Assembly: GCA_016699555.1 (NCBI GenBank)
Contig: CP064981.1
Location: 248,001 to 312,000, forward strand
Source: Candidatus Iainarchaeum sp.
Lineage (GTDB): Archaea > Iainarchaeota > Iainarchaeia > Iainarchaeales > VGJJ01
Direction: 5' to 3'
Length of the DNA: 64,000 nt
The notes under the pieces are model-generated. The model did not search any database. It was not told the DNA's origin and was given only the letters and a program-made list of their open reading frames with translations. Below, one piece after another: positions 51,080 to 59,641 of the stretch; the first letter of the stretch is position 1; every line of letters begins with the position of its first letter. Position numbers and translations under genes: made by a program.

Positions 51080-52264
51080 ATGGCAGACGAAACACAAACC
51101 AACGAAAACTTTGACGCCACCCAAATGGCCGAAAAAGTAGAATTCGTAGACCACATCGCCAAGTACGGTGTCCCCCAACGCTCCTACGAAGAAGCCCAAC
51201 GCCTTTCGCTGGAACTGAACCTCACCGACGAACAGTTCAACCAATTGCTGGACCAACTCCGCGAGAAATACAAATACGCCAAAGCCGAACCCGGTGAGAG
51301 TGTGGGAATCATCGCCGCACAATCCTTGGGAGAACCCGGGACGCAACTGACGCTGCGTACGAAGCACTACGCAGGAGCCGCAGAAGTTTCGGTCGGATCC
51401 GGAATTCAGCGCGTGGAAGAGATCGTGGATGGAAGAAGCAAGGCCAAGTATCCCTCTATGACCATCTACTTCGACGACGCCACGTTGCGCACGGACAAAG
51501 AAAAAGCCCGCGCATTCGCCGCATCCCTCGTAGACTTGCGCCTGTCCGATGTCATGCATGTGAAAGAACGCTATGCTGACAAGACATTCGAGCTCATCCC
51601 CAACACCGCTGAAATCGTGGACAAGGGATTGGAAGAAGAAGCCCTGATGAAGAAGATCTCCTCCAAACTCGGCTACAAGGCGAAATCCACCAAACAAGGA
51701 ATGGAATTCGACTTCGGCGATGAGGGATTCTTGAAGATGAGGAAGAAACTCATCAAGCTCATGCAGACACGCCTGCAAGGAGTCAGGGGCATCGACAAGG
51801 CCATCGTATTCGAAGAGAATGGCGAATTCATCGTCAAGACCTCCGGAAGCAACCTCAAGTCGACCTTGAAAATGAAAGAAATCGACAGCAAGAGAACCAT
51901 CACCAACGACGTCAAGGAAATCTCCAAGGTCTTGGGGATCGAAGCCGGAAGAAACTCTATCGTGAATGAGTTGCATAAAGTGTTGGACGACAACGGCATT
52001 AACGTGGACCTGCGCCACATCTTGCTTTTGGCGGATGTCATGACATTCGACGGGGAAATCCGCGGAATCGTCCGAACGGGAATTTCCAGAAAGAAAAGCT
52101 CTCCATTTGCAAGAGCATCCTTCGAAGAGACCACGAAGCACCTCTTGGACGCCGCACTCAATGGGGAAAAGGAAAAGCTCCAAGGTGTTGTGGAAAACAT
52201 CATCGTGGGACAGCCCATCAAAGTCGGAACGGGCGTCGTCGATCTGATCATGAAGGCGGAATAA
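51080..52264 (+). CDS. rpoA2: RNA polymerase subunit A'' (Rpo1C)
   Basis: C-terminal part of the largest subunit, containing the trigger loop: ESVGIIAAQSLGEPGTQLTL then TKHYAGAAEVSVGSGIQR. The clamp-closing part LADVMTFDGEIRGIVRTG and the final FEETTKHLLDAA are well conserved. Length 394 is normal. GGAGGG lies before the ATG at 51080. It is the last polymerase gene before the ribosomal block. Confidence 0.95.
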   Translation: MADETQTNENFDATQMAEKVEFVDHIAKYGVPQRSYEEAQRLSLELNLTDEQFNQLLDQLREKYKYAKAEPGESVGIIAAQSLGEPGTQLTLRTKHYAGAAEVSVGSGIQRVEEIVDGRSKAKYPSMTIYFDDATLRTDKEKARAFAASLVDLRLSDVMHVKERYADKTFELIPNTAEIVDKGLEEEALMKKISSKLGYKAKSTKQGMEFDFGDEGFLKMRKKLIKLMQTRLQGVRGIDKAIVFEENGEFIVKTSGSNLKSTLKMKEIDSKRTITNDVKEISKVLGIEAGRNSIVNELHKVLDDNGINVDLRHILLLADVMTFDGEIRGIVRTGISRKKSSPFARASFEETTKHLLDAALNGEKEKLQGVVENIIVGQPIKVGTGVVDLIMKAE

Positions 52265-52387
52265 TTTCCCCTTCATGCCAACTTTGGGACATTTGGGCAG
52301 TTATCCGCTCTGAGGTCCCCAATTTATATGCCTTTTCCAGGGGAAATTGCATATTCATATCCTGTGAAGCACTTGGAGGTGTGGAGA

Positions 52388-52792
52388 ATGGATGCCAATA
52401 TTGAAATTCGTAGAGCAGTCGATACCGGAAAAGTCCTCTTTGGGACCCGCGAAAGCGAGTACTCCTTGAAGATGGGAGAAGGACAGATCCTCATCCTGCC
52501 CCAGAATACCCCTGTTTTGAACGTTGAAATGCTCACCCACGTTGCGAGCTTATCCAACATCCCGGTCTATCGCTTTAATGGGACTGCACTGGAACTCGGG
52601 AGCGTCTGCGGAAAGCCTTTTGTGATTTCATCCCTCTTGGTCCTGGACCAAGGAAAGAGCAAGGCCTCGGAATTGACCAACGCCCCGCAAGCCGCCGCCC
52701 CTGAGCAGGTGTCTGAACATAACGAAGACGCCCCTGCCAAACCCAAGCGCGCACGCAAGAAGAAGGCCGTTGCCGAAGACGAGGAAAATTAG
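52388..52792 (+). CDS. rpl30e: ribosomal protein eL30 with charged tail
   Basis: Large-subunit protein of the L7Ae/L30e fold. MDANIEIRRAVDTGKVLFGT is its usual start, followed by ILILPQNTPVLNVEML and FNGTALELGSVCGKPFVISS. About 35 extra residues rich in Ala, Glu and Lys extend the C-terminus (AKPKRARKKKAVAEDEEN), not normal for this family. The ATG at 52388 has GGAGGTG upstream; a TATA-like TTTATATG near 52323 may give the block its own promoter. In many archaea nusA comes next; here it does not. Confidence 0.9.
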   Translation: MDANIEIRRAVDTGKVLFGTRESEYSLKMGEGQILILPQNTPVLNVEMLTHVASLSNIPVYRFNGTALELGSVCGKPFVISSLLVLDQGKSKASELTNAPQAAAPEQVSEHNEDAPAKPKRARKKKAVAEDEEN

Positions 52793-52808
52793 GAGCATAT
52801 AAAAAGCT

Positions 52809-53309
52809 TTGGCTGGCGAAAATAGTTATTCCCAGCCCCTAAGGCTGTCCAACGAGAAACACGAAAAAGGATTGATACATTTGGGTTACGGAGAATTTGC
52901 CGCACGACAATTGGAAGACAAGCGCAGAAAATGGCGCATGAAAGACCCTTACCACAAGCGCCGCGTCTTACGTTTGAAAGAAAAGTTCGATCCCCTCGAG
53001 GGAAGCCCCCAAGCCAAAGCCATTGTCTTGGAAAAGCGCGGAGTCACGCAGAAGCAGCCCCACTCCGGAATCATGAAGTGTGTGCGCGTGCAGCTCATCA
53101 AGAACGGAAAGCAAGTAACGGCTTTCTGCCCCAAGGATGGAGCCATCAAGTTCGTGGATGAACACGACGAAGTCATCATCGAAGGAATCGGCGGATCCCA
53201 GGGAGGACCATACGGTTCACAGTGGGGAGTCAAATACCGCGTGACCCACGTCAACGGACAAGCATTGCAGATGCTCCGCACAGGAAAGAAGGAGAAAGTC
53301 AAGCGATAA
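52809..53309 (+). CDS. rps12: ribosomal protein uS12
   Basis: Decoding-centre protein of the small subunit. The core matches archaeal uS12: EKRGVTQKQPHSGIMKCVRV, KNGKQVTAFCPKDGAIKFV, DEHDEVIIEGIGGSQGG. The start is uncertain. TTG at 52809 gives an N-terminal extension of about 25 residues, with AGGAG 13 bases upstream. In-frame TTG codons at 52872 and 52881 would give a normal-length protein. No ATG exists upstream of the core. A CATATAAAAA stretch at 52796 could be a TATA box, which would favour the shorter forms. Confidence 0.93.
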   Translation: MAGENSYSQPLRLSNEKHEKGLIHLGYGEFAARQLEDKRRKWRMKDPYHKRRVLRLKEKFDPLEGSPQAKAIVLEKRGVTQKQPHSGIMKCVRVQLIKNGKQVTAFCPKDGAIKFVDEHDEVIIEGIGGSQGGPYGSQWGVKYRVTHVNGQALQMLRTGKKEKVKR

Positions 53310-53348
53310 ACGCATTGATTGGCTGGAATGGACTCGGAAGGGAATGCT

Positions 53349-53954
53349 ATGGATATCAAAGTTTTTGGGAAATGGGACACAAAGGACGTCAAGATCGCCG
53401 ACATTACATTGAGCAAGCAGATCGGACTCGTTTCCAAGACCATTCCCCACACTTTTGGGAAAATGAAACAGCGCCCCTTCCAGAAGGAAAAGATGTTCAT
53501 CGTCGAACGCTTGGTCAATAAAGTCATGCGCTCCGGACAAGGAAAAAGAAAACTCTCCGGAAAATACATCCGCGGACGCGGTAGCTGCGGAAAGAAAATG
53601 TTCGCCATGCGCATCGTCGACGAAGCATTCGATATGATCCACGCCCAGACAGGACAGAACCCTATCCAGCTCTTGGTCCAAGCCGTTGAAAACGCCGCCC
53701 CACGCGAAGACGTCACACGCCTGAAGAAAGGCGGAGTCGCTTACACGCAAGCAGTGGACGTTGCACCATTGAAGCGATTGGATGAAAGCATCAAGAACAT
53801 CGCATTGGCAGGATTCTACGGCAGTTTCAACAACAACACCCCCGCTTCCGAAGCCCTCGCGAAAGAGATCATCCAGACGGCGAAGAACGACAATAATTCC
53901 ACTTCATTGAAGCGCCGCAACGAAATCGAACGCATTGCTCTCGCATCGCGATAA
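53349..53954 (+). CDS. rps7: ribosomal protein uS7
   Basis: Small-subunit head protein and assembly nucleator. FIVERLVNKVMRSGQGKRKLSG, NPIQLLVQAVENAAPREDVTRLKKGG and ALAKEIIQTAKNDNNST are diagnostic; archaeal length. The ATG at 53349 (MDIKVFGKW) has AAGGGA five bases upstream and is preferred to the TTG and ATG further up. The stop codon lies within the stem of a terminator hairpin. Confidence 0.94.
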   Translation: MDIKVFGKWDTKDVKIADITLSKQIGLVSKTIPHTFGKMKQRPFQKEKMFIVERLVNKVMRSGQGKRKLSGKYIRGRGSCGKKMFAMRIVDEAFDMIHAQTGQNPIQLLVQAVENAAPREDVTRLKKGGVAYTQAVDVAPLKRLDESIKNIALAGFYGSFNNNTPASEALAKEIIQTAKNDNNSTSLKRRNEIERIALASR

Positions 53955-53990
53955 TGGCTCTCTTTTAGGCCATTATTTTCCTTATTATTT
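53951..53990 (+). terminator. hairpin containing the uS7 stop codon, then T-rich tract
   Basis: ATAATGGC (53951-53958, including TAA) pairs with GCCATTAT (53969-53976) around a ten-base loop; TTTCCTTATTATTTCC follows. Confidence 0.65.
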
Positions 53991-54038
53991 CCGATTCGCT
54001 TCTGCAATCGTTATTAATTCCAGTCCAATTCCTGGTGC

Positions 54039-54605
54039 ATGCCATCCAAATCAGGAGTCAAGCGCCACTACCTGCGCCAAAAGATCCGTCAGGCGGGGGA
54101 GTCGGCTTCCTCTCTGGTCGCGGGGCACGTCGTCTCGGTGTTGGAAAAAATAAAGTGGGCCAAACGCAATGGTTACCTGCAGCGGAAACCCGGGGCAAAA
54201 GGGCGAGGCAGTTATTCATTATCTCCCATCGGGCGCTATGAGTTCTATCTCCAGCTCGGCCATGAAAAACCATGGAGAAATCTCACTCCGGCACAGCGCA
54301 AACGCGCCGCACGCACGATCATCGAGGGAGCGCTGGCAAAATATGGACGGTATAATCCTATCCGGTCCGCTCGTGCGACGGCGCATATTCCACTCTATCA
54401 CTCCCTGGCCGGACTCATCTTCATCGACTTGACACGCTTGCGCCAGCAAGCCGAAAACCAACGTCGAATGTTCAAGCGCCAGCGCGATGATGAAGGTCAT
54501 TCCGGGATATTGCCCGAGGACATCCGGAGGACGCGCAATTCCATCACTATTTTCCAAGCCGTCTTTGAGGGGCTGCAGCGCGGGACTTATTCATTGGAAT
54601 CCTGA
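54039..54605 (+). CDS. hypothetical winged-helix-like protein
   Basis: A 188-residue basic protein, unrecognised. WAKRNGYLQRKPGAKGRGSY followed by SLSPIGRYEFYLQLG looks like the beta-wing of a winged-helix fold (GxYxLxxxGR), so RNA or DNA binding is likely. The rest is helical and Arg-rich (RTIIEGALAKYGRYNP, RQQAENQRRMFKRQRDD). It is set between uS7 and EF-2 with a terminator before it, so it has its own promoter. It is not eS19 or another known ribosomal protein. Confidence 0.5.
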   Translation: MPSKSGVKRHYLRQKIRQAGESASSLVAGHVVSVLEKIKWAKRNGYLQRKPGAKGRGSYSLSPIGRYEFYLQLGHEKPWRNLTPAQRKRAARTIIEGALAKYGRYNPIRSARATAHIPLYHSLAGLIFIDLTRLRQQAENQRRMFKRQRDDEGHSGILPEDIRRTRNSITIFQAVFEGLQRGTYSLES

Positions 54606-54702
54606 ACCAAAAGCTCGCTTTAAAAACGTTCTTCGGGGCATTTTGGCTAGGAAAGGGTATTTTTGCCCTCGTTATAACAACTGAACCGAGCGTGAGCATC
54701 AC

Positions 54703-56895
54703 ATGGGACGAAAAGAAGACATGGCCAAGGCCGCACAGCACTTAATGACCAAACAGGAAGACGTCCGCAATATCGGAATCGTCGCCCACATCGATCACGG
54801 TAAGACCACGCTCTCCGACAACCTCATCGCAGCTGCGGGATTAATCAACAAAGAACTCGCGGGAAAGCAGCAGTTCATGGACTTCGAAGACCAGGAACAA
54901 GAACGCGGAATCACCATTAACGCAGCCAATATCTCATTGGTCCCAACCGTTCACGGAAAGCAATACCTCATCAACATGATCGACACCCCTGGACACGTGG
55001 ACTTCGGCGGAGAAGTCATCCGCGCCATGCGTGCGGTTGATGGAGTCATTCTCGTGGTGGATGCCGTTGAAGGCGTCATGCCCCAAACCGAAACCGTTAT
55101 CCGACAAGCGCTCCGCGAGAATGTAAGGCCTTCTCTTTTCATCAACAAAGTGGACAGACTGATCAACGAATTGCAGATCGGCGAAGAAGACATGCAAAAA
55201 CGATTCGTGAAAACGATTACGCACGTCAATTCCTTGATCAAGAAAAACGCCCCAGCCGGAAAAGAAGAACTCTGGCAAGTCAATCCCGCGCATGGAAATG
55301 TTTGCTTCGGATCGGCGTATAATCACTGGGCCGTCTCCATCAAATCCATGGCACGCACCGGAATCAACTTCAAGCAGGTCTATGAGTTCATGAAAAACGA
55401 TCAGCAGAAGATGATCGCCGAAAAGTCCCCATTGGAAGACACGATCTTCGAAATGGTCGTGACACAATTGCCCAACCCACTCCAAGCACAAGCCTATCGT
55501 ACGCCTGTGATTTGGTCCGGTGAAGTGGAATCAGAAGTCGGACAATCGATGCTCAAGTGCGACCGAAACGGCCCTGTCGCCATGATGGTCACCGACGTCT
55601 CGGTCGATCCCCACGCCGGAGACATCGCGACCGGCCGTGTCTATTCCGGTACCGTTCAGAAGGGTGTGCGCGTGAAACTCATCGGTGCGCAAAAGGAAGC
55701 CGTCATCAACCGCGTTGGAGTGTACATGGGACCCGAATTCGTGGAAGTCGAATCCGTCCCTGCGGGATCCATCGCCGCCATCGTGGGATTGCGCGAAGCC
55801 TACTCGGGACAGACGGTTTCATCCATCGAAATGAAAGAATTCGAATCCTTCAAGACGAATGTAGAGCCCGTCATCACGGTCTCCATCGAAGCCAAGCAGA
55901 CCAAGGACCTGCCAAAATTGATCGAAGTCGTGCGCCAGCTGACGAAGGAAGATCCTAACTTGCGCGCTACCGTCAACCAGACCACGGGAGAACACCTCTT
56001 GTCAGGGATGGGAGAATTGCACTTGGAAATCAACCAATACCGTATCGAAAAGACGCACGGCGTCCCCATTACCGTTTCGCCACCTATTGTGGTTTACCAC
56101 GAAACCATCTTGCAAGGCTCTCCGGAATTGGAAGGAAAGTCCCCCAACAAGCACAACAAACTGCTGATGAAAGTCGAGCCCATCCCGGCCGAAATCATGC
56201 AGAAGCTCATGGACAACAAGGTCAAGGGAAAAGTCAAGATGAAAGACAAAGAATGGGTCGACAAATTCGTCAACGCCGGAATCGACAACGACGAAGCCAA
56301 GAAGATCTGGTGCATCGAGAACTACAACCTGCTCGTCGATGGAACCAAAGGAATCCAGGCTTTGCATGAAATCCGCGAACTCGTGATCCAAGGATTCCAG
56401 GAAGCGCTGAAGGAAGGCCCCTTGGCAAAAGAAGAAGTCCACGGAATCAAGGTCACGCTCGTCGATGCAAAGCTGCACGAAGATGCGATCCACCGCGGTC
56501 CTTCACAGATCATTCCCGTAGTGTCGCGCACCATGTACGCGTGTATGCTCGCATCCAAGGCGGTGTTGGAAGAACCCAAGCAGTTGTTGACAATCACTAC
56601 GCCTCAGGACTACCTCGGCCCTGTGTCCAAGGAATTGCAACAGCGCAGAACGCAGATCACGGAAATCAAGAACGAAGGAGACTCCACCATCATCATCGGT
56701 CTTGCGCCCGTCAAAGAACTGATCGGATTCTCGCAATCCATCCGCGGCGCGACGCAAGGACGCGTCATCTGGACAGCCGAATACCACGGATACGAAGTCG
56801 TCCCCCCAGAGCTACAAAAGCAAGTCGTGCTCGAAGTGCGCAAGCGCAAGGGATTGGATCCGGAAGTCAAACCCTATACGTTCTTCCTGGAATAA
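54703..56895 (+). CDS. fusA: translation elongation factor EF-2
   Basis: GTPase driving ribosomal translocation. NIGIVAHIDHGKTTLSDNLI (P-loop), QERGITINAA (switch I), IDTPGHVDFGGEV and FINKVDRLINEL are the G motifs. The C-terminal LHEDAIHRGPSQIIPVVSR contains the His that is modified to diphthamide. Full length at 730 residues. The first ATG at 54703 gives MGRKEDMAKAAQHLM; the ATG at 54721 is also possible. Its stop codon leads directly into the clearest two-part 3' element. Confidence 0.96.
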   Translation: MGRKEDMAKAAQHLMTKQEDVRNIGIVAHIDHGKTTLSDNLIAAAGLINKELAGKQQFMDFEDQEQERGITINAANISLVPTVHGKQYLINMIDTPGHVDFGGEVIRAMRAVDGVILVVDAVEGVMPQTETVIRQALRENVRPSLFINKVDRLINELQIGEEDMQKRFVKTITHVNSLIKKNAPAGKEELWQVNPAHGNVCFGSAYNHWAVSIKSMARTGINFKQVYEFMKNDQQKMIAEKSPLEDTIFEMVVTQLPNPLQAQAYRTPVIWSGEVESEVGQSMLKCDRNGPVAMMVTDVSVDPHAGDIATGRVYSGTVQKGVRVKLIGAQKEAVINRVGVYMGPEFVEVESVPAGSIAAIVGLREAYSGQTVSSIEMKEFESFKTNVEPVITVSIEAKQTKDLPKLIEVVRQLTKEDPNLRATVNQTTGEHLLSGMGELHLEINQYRIEKTHGVPITVSPPIVVYHETILQGSPELEGKSPNKHNKLLMKVEPIPAEIMQKLMDNKVKGKVKMKDKEWVDKFVNAGIDNDEAKKIWCIENYNLLVDGTKGIQALHEIRELVIQGFQEALKEGPLAKEEVHGIKVTLVDAKLHEDAIHRGPSQIIPVVSRTMYACMLASKAVLEEPKQLLTITTPQDYLGPVSKELQQRRTQITEIKNEGDSTIIIGLAPVKELIGFSQSIRGATQGRVIWTAEYHGYEVVPPELQKQVVLEVRKRKGLDPEVKPYTFFLE

Positions 56896-56897
56896 CA

Positions 56898-56975
56898 CCG
56901 TTTCGGCGGAGCCAGTTTCGGCTGGCTGCTGCGAGAACAGGTGTCCGCGCAAGCGGCACCTGATTTCCTTTTTTT
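56898..56975 (+). terminator. two-part 3' element after EF-2
   Basis: Two UUCG-loop hairpins follow the stop: CCGT/GCGG (56898-56909) and AGCCAGT/GCTGGCT (56910-56927). The linker GCTGCGAGAAC comes next. Then a strong stem (56939-56961) with AGGTG/CACCT and CCGC/GCGG arms, a one-base bulge and a GCAA loop, followed by GATTTCC and seven T's. The second stem is almost identical to the one at 61347-61369. Confidence 0.8.
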
Positions 56976-57013
56976 CTCCATTGTTTTTTATTTCCTGAAA
57001 ATCTAATCCTCGC

Positions 57014-57775
57014 GTGTCCCCCAAAAAACGTTTGCCCGTTGGAAGAAGAGCTACCGCCGCGCACGTGAAAGAAATCCGTCGCATCATCCGGAAAAACCGG
57101 GAGGCAATTGCCGCTCACTCCAAGTGGTTGCGCGCATTGTCTGCTAGCAGTAACTGGAACGATCATCGTTCCTATGATGAGATTACGGGATTGTGGAGAA
57201 ATGCAAAAATCGGCATCATCAATCGGCTCATCCGCCGCGGTAAGAACAATCGCGGAAAACTGCATATTTGGGAAGATGGACCCGGGAGAGGATATTTTGG
57301 CGGAATTCTGAAAGAAGAACTCGATGTCGTTGGAATTCGCACCCATCTCGTCGCCACCACGTTGGATGCGAAAAGCATTGACCCATACGAAAAAAAACTC
57401 TTCGACGAGGTGCATGCCGGAAAATCCGAATTATTCGTCCCACGCAAACCATTCGATTTCATTTTCTCTACGATTGGTTCGGTAAACTATATGCATTCGT
57501 CTTTGCGCAAGCAACACATCCTCAAAATGGCCTATTCGCTGGCGCATGGAGGGCAGATGTTCGTGTCATTCTATCATCGTCCATTGGCCCAAGAAAATGA
57601 ACGACGAAAAGCAGTCGTCGGTTCCCTTCTCCAAAAACCTCCAAAGAAATCAATGCATACCACCGAAGAAATGGCTGCCATCGAAAAGGCATTCGCCAAA
57701 CGTGGTTTTACGGCCAAATTCCATTATTTAGATCCCGAGGCCTCTATCGTGGGATTGCACGTGGTACGAAAATGA
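57014..57775 (+). CDS. methyltransferase-like hypothetical protein
   Basis: A 253-residue protein beginning with GTG. KLHIWEDGPGRGYFGGILKEEL resembles the glycine-rich SAM loop, and FDFIFSTIGSVNYMHSSLRK with LAHGGQMFVSFYHR resembles motifs III-IV of class I methyltransferases, but the GxGxG is weak. The N-terminal 80 residues are basic (MSPKKRLPVGRRA, RRIIRKNREAI). It is unassigned; an inactive methyltransferase fold is possible. Confidence 0.5.
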   Translation: MSPKKRLPVGRRATAAHVKEIRRIIRKNREAIAAHSKWLRALSASSNWNDHRSYDEITGLWRNAKIGIINRLIRRGKNNRGKLHIWEDGPGRGYFGGILKEELDVVGIRTHLVATTLDAKSIDPYEKKLFDEVHAGKSELFVPRKPFDFIFSTIGSVNYMHSSLRKQHILKMAYSLAHGGQMFVSFYHRPLAQENERRKAVVGSLLQKPPKKSMHTTEEMAAIEKAFAKRGFTAKFHYLDPEASIVGLHVVRK

Positions 57776-57815
57776 GCATTTTCACTGCTATTTTCGCGCA
57801 AACCCACCATTATCC

Positions 57816-57936
57816 TATATAAATGCTCCGCAGGGAGTTTTGCTTATTCCAGTGGCTGCAAAGCCCTATGGGATTGGCTACGAACCTTTTAGGAAAAGGT
57901 TCATCAAAAACATCAAATCTCTCGGAGGAGAAAAAT
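57816..57936 (+). promoter_or_regulatory. promoter and structured leader of EF-1alpha
   Basis: TATATAAAT (57816-57824) sets the start near 57848, giving a leader of about 90 bases. It contains GGCT-GCAA-AGCC (57854-57865) and a perfect 9-bp hairpin GAACCTTTT/AAAAGGTTC with a three-base loop (57882-57902), followed by CTCGGAGGAG before the ATG. Such a stem between promoter and ribosome site in a major translation gene suggests RNA-level control or stabilisation. Confidence 0.55.
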
Positions 57937-59205
57937 ATGGCCGAAAAGCCCCACATCAATTTGATCTTCATTGGTCACGTCGACCACGGTAAGTCTACAC
58001 TCGTTGGACGCTTCCTGTACGACTCAGGCGCCTTGTCCGAAAACGATTACCGCAAAATCAAGGAAGAAGCAGAGTCCCGCGGAAAGGGTTCATTTGCCTT
58101 CGCTTATGTCATGGACAACTTGAAAGAAGAACGCGAACGCGGAGTTACCATTGACGTTTCCTACAAGAAATTCTCCGGCCAGAAGAACAACTTCACCATC
58201 ATTGACGCCCCTGGACACAGAGACTTCGTCAAGAACATGATTACCGGAACCTCCCAAGCCGACGCAGCCGTTTTGGTCGTCTCAGCAAAGGACGGAATCC
58301 AGCCCCAGACCAAAGAACACGCCTTTTTGGCACAAGTGATGGGAATCAAGCAGATTACCGCCGCCATCAACAAGATGGACGACGTCGGATACAAAGAAGC
58401 CGAATTCAACAAGATCCGCGATGAAGTAGCCAAACTCCTCAAGACCGTTGGATTCCGCGACGAACAAGTCGCTATTGTGCCTGTTTCCGCATGGATGGGA
58501 GACAACGTCGCAAAGCAGTCCGAACACATGCCCTGGTACAAGGGACCTACTCTCCTCCAGCGCTTGGACTCACTGACCGCTCCAACGTTGCCCACGGACA
58601 AAGCCTTGCGCTTGCCCATTCAGGACGTCTACTCCATCAAGGGAGTTGGAACAGTCCCTGTTGGACGCGTTGAAACCGGCGTCATCAAGCCCGGTGACAA
58701 GGTCATCATCATGCCTGCCAACGTGCAAGGAGAAGTCAAATCCTTGGAAGCCCACCACGAACAATTGCCTCAGGCCTTGCCCGGAGACAACATCGGATTC
58801 AACTTGCGCGGAGTCGAAAGAAAAGACATCAACCGCGGAGATGTGTTGGGACACCCTCAATCCCCTCCTACAGTCGCAAAAGACTTCGTGGCACAGATTG
58901 TGGTGTTGAACCACCCCACTGCCATCCCAGTAGGATACACCCCTGTGTTCCACTTGCACACCGCCCAGATGTCCTGCACCTTGACGGAATTGCAAAAGTC
59001 TTTGGACCCCAAGACCGGAAACACCAAAGAAGAGAATCCCAAGTTCTTGAAGACCGGAGACGCTGCAATCGTGAAGATCACGCCTCAGCGCCCCTTGGTC
59101 GTCGAAGAATTCAAGAAGTTCCCCTCTCTCGGACGCTTCGCGATCCGCGATATGGGACAGACCGTTGCAGCGGGCGTCGTTACGCAAGTAACGCCTCGCG
59201 CATAA
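57937..59205 (+). CDS. tuf: translation elongation factor EF-1alpha
   Basis: GTPase delivering aminoacyl-tRNA. MAEKPHINLIFIGHVDHGKS (P-loop), ERERGVTIDV, IDAPGHRDFVKNM and NKMDDVGY are the G motifs, and the SAKDGIQPQTKEHA and later beta-barrel domains are archaeal in type. The 422 residues starting at 57937 match the family; the longer frame from 57823 covers the leader. GGAGGAG lies six bases upstream. It is followed by uS10 after 33 bases. Confidence 0.96.
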   Translation: MAEKPHINLIFIGHVDHGKSTLVGRFLYDSGALSENDYRKIKEEAESRGKGSFAFAYVMDNLKEERERGVTIDVSYKKFSGQKNNFTIIDAPGHRDFVKNMITGTSQADAAVLVVSAKDGIQPQTKEHAFLAQVMGIKQITAAINKMDDVGYKEAEFNKIRDEVAKLLKTVGFRDEQVAIVPVSAWMGDNVAKQSEHMPWYKGPTLLQRLDSLTAPTLPTDKALRLPIQDVYSIKGVGTVPVGRVETGVIKPGDKVIIMPANVQGEVKSLEAHHEQLPQALPGDNIGFNLRGVERKDINRGDVLGHPQSPPTVAKDFVAQIVVLNHPTAIPVGYTPVFHLHTAQMSCTLTELQKSLDPKTGNTKEENPKFLKTGDAAIVKITPQRPLVVEEFKKFPSLGRFAIRDMGQTVAAGVVTQVTPRA

Positions 59206-59238
59206 GGGGATCATTGACGGAATTGGAGCTGATGAACC

Positions 59239-59553
59239 ATGGAAAAAGCACGCATTACCCTCACTAGCCCCAACTACGTCTCGCTCAATGAGATCTCGGG
59301 CAAGATCATCGACTTAGTGGACAAAGCAGGAATCAAGCACACGGGTGCCATTCCACTCCCTACGAAGAAATTGCTCGTCTCTACGAGAAAAGGCCCTTGT
59401 GGCGGTGGAACAGAAACCTACGAACGATGGCAAATGCGCGTCCACAAACGCGTGATTGACTTCGAAGACGACGGCAGAACATTGCGCCGCGTCATGCGCG
59501 TAGAAGTTCCAGAGAACGTACAAATGGCCATCGGATTGAAAGGCAAAAAGTAA
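59239..59553 (+). CDS. rps10: ribosomal protein uS10
   Basis: Small-subunit head protein. MEKARITLTSPNYVSLNEIS is the archaeal start, then HTGAIPLPTKKLLVSTRKGP and ERWQMRVHKRVIDFEDDGRT, all diagnostic. 104 residues, the normal length. In archaea it is usually encoded straight after EF-1alpha, as here. A pyrimidine-rich T tract follows. Confidence 0.95.
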   Translation: MEKARITLTSPNYVSLNEISGKIIDLVDKAGIKHTGAIPLPTKKLLVSTRKGPCGGGTETYERWQMRVHKRVIDFEDDGRTLRRVMRVEVPENVQMAIGLKGKK

Positions 59554-59606
59554 AACCTTTCAATTTTCTTTCTATTTTTTTCCTATTTATCTTTTCCTTT
59601 GCACTG
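59554..59606 (+). terminator. T-rich terminator tract after uS10
   Basis: TTTCAATTTTCTTTC then ATTTTTTTCC and more T-runs, with no hairpin: the classical archaeal type, in contrast to the hairpin forms elsewhere in the window. Confidence 0.6.
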
Positions 59607-59641
59607 TTTGATTATTATTCTTCGGGCAATGCTATTGCTAT

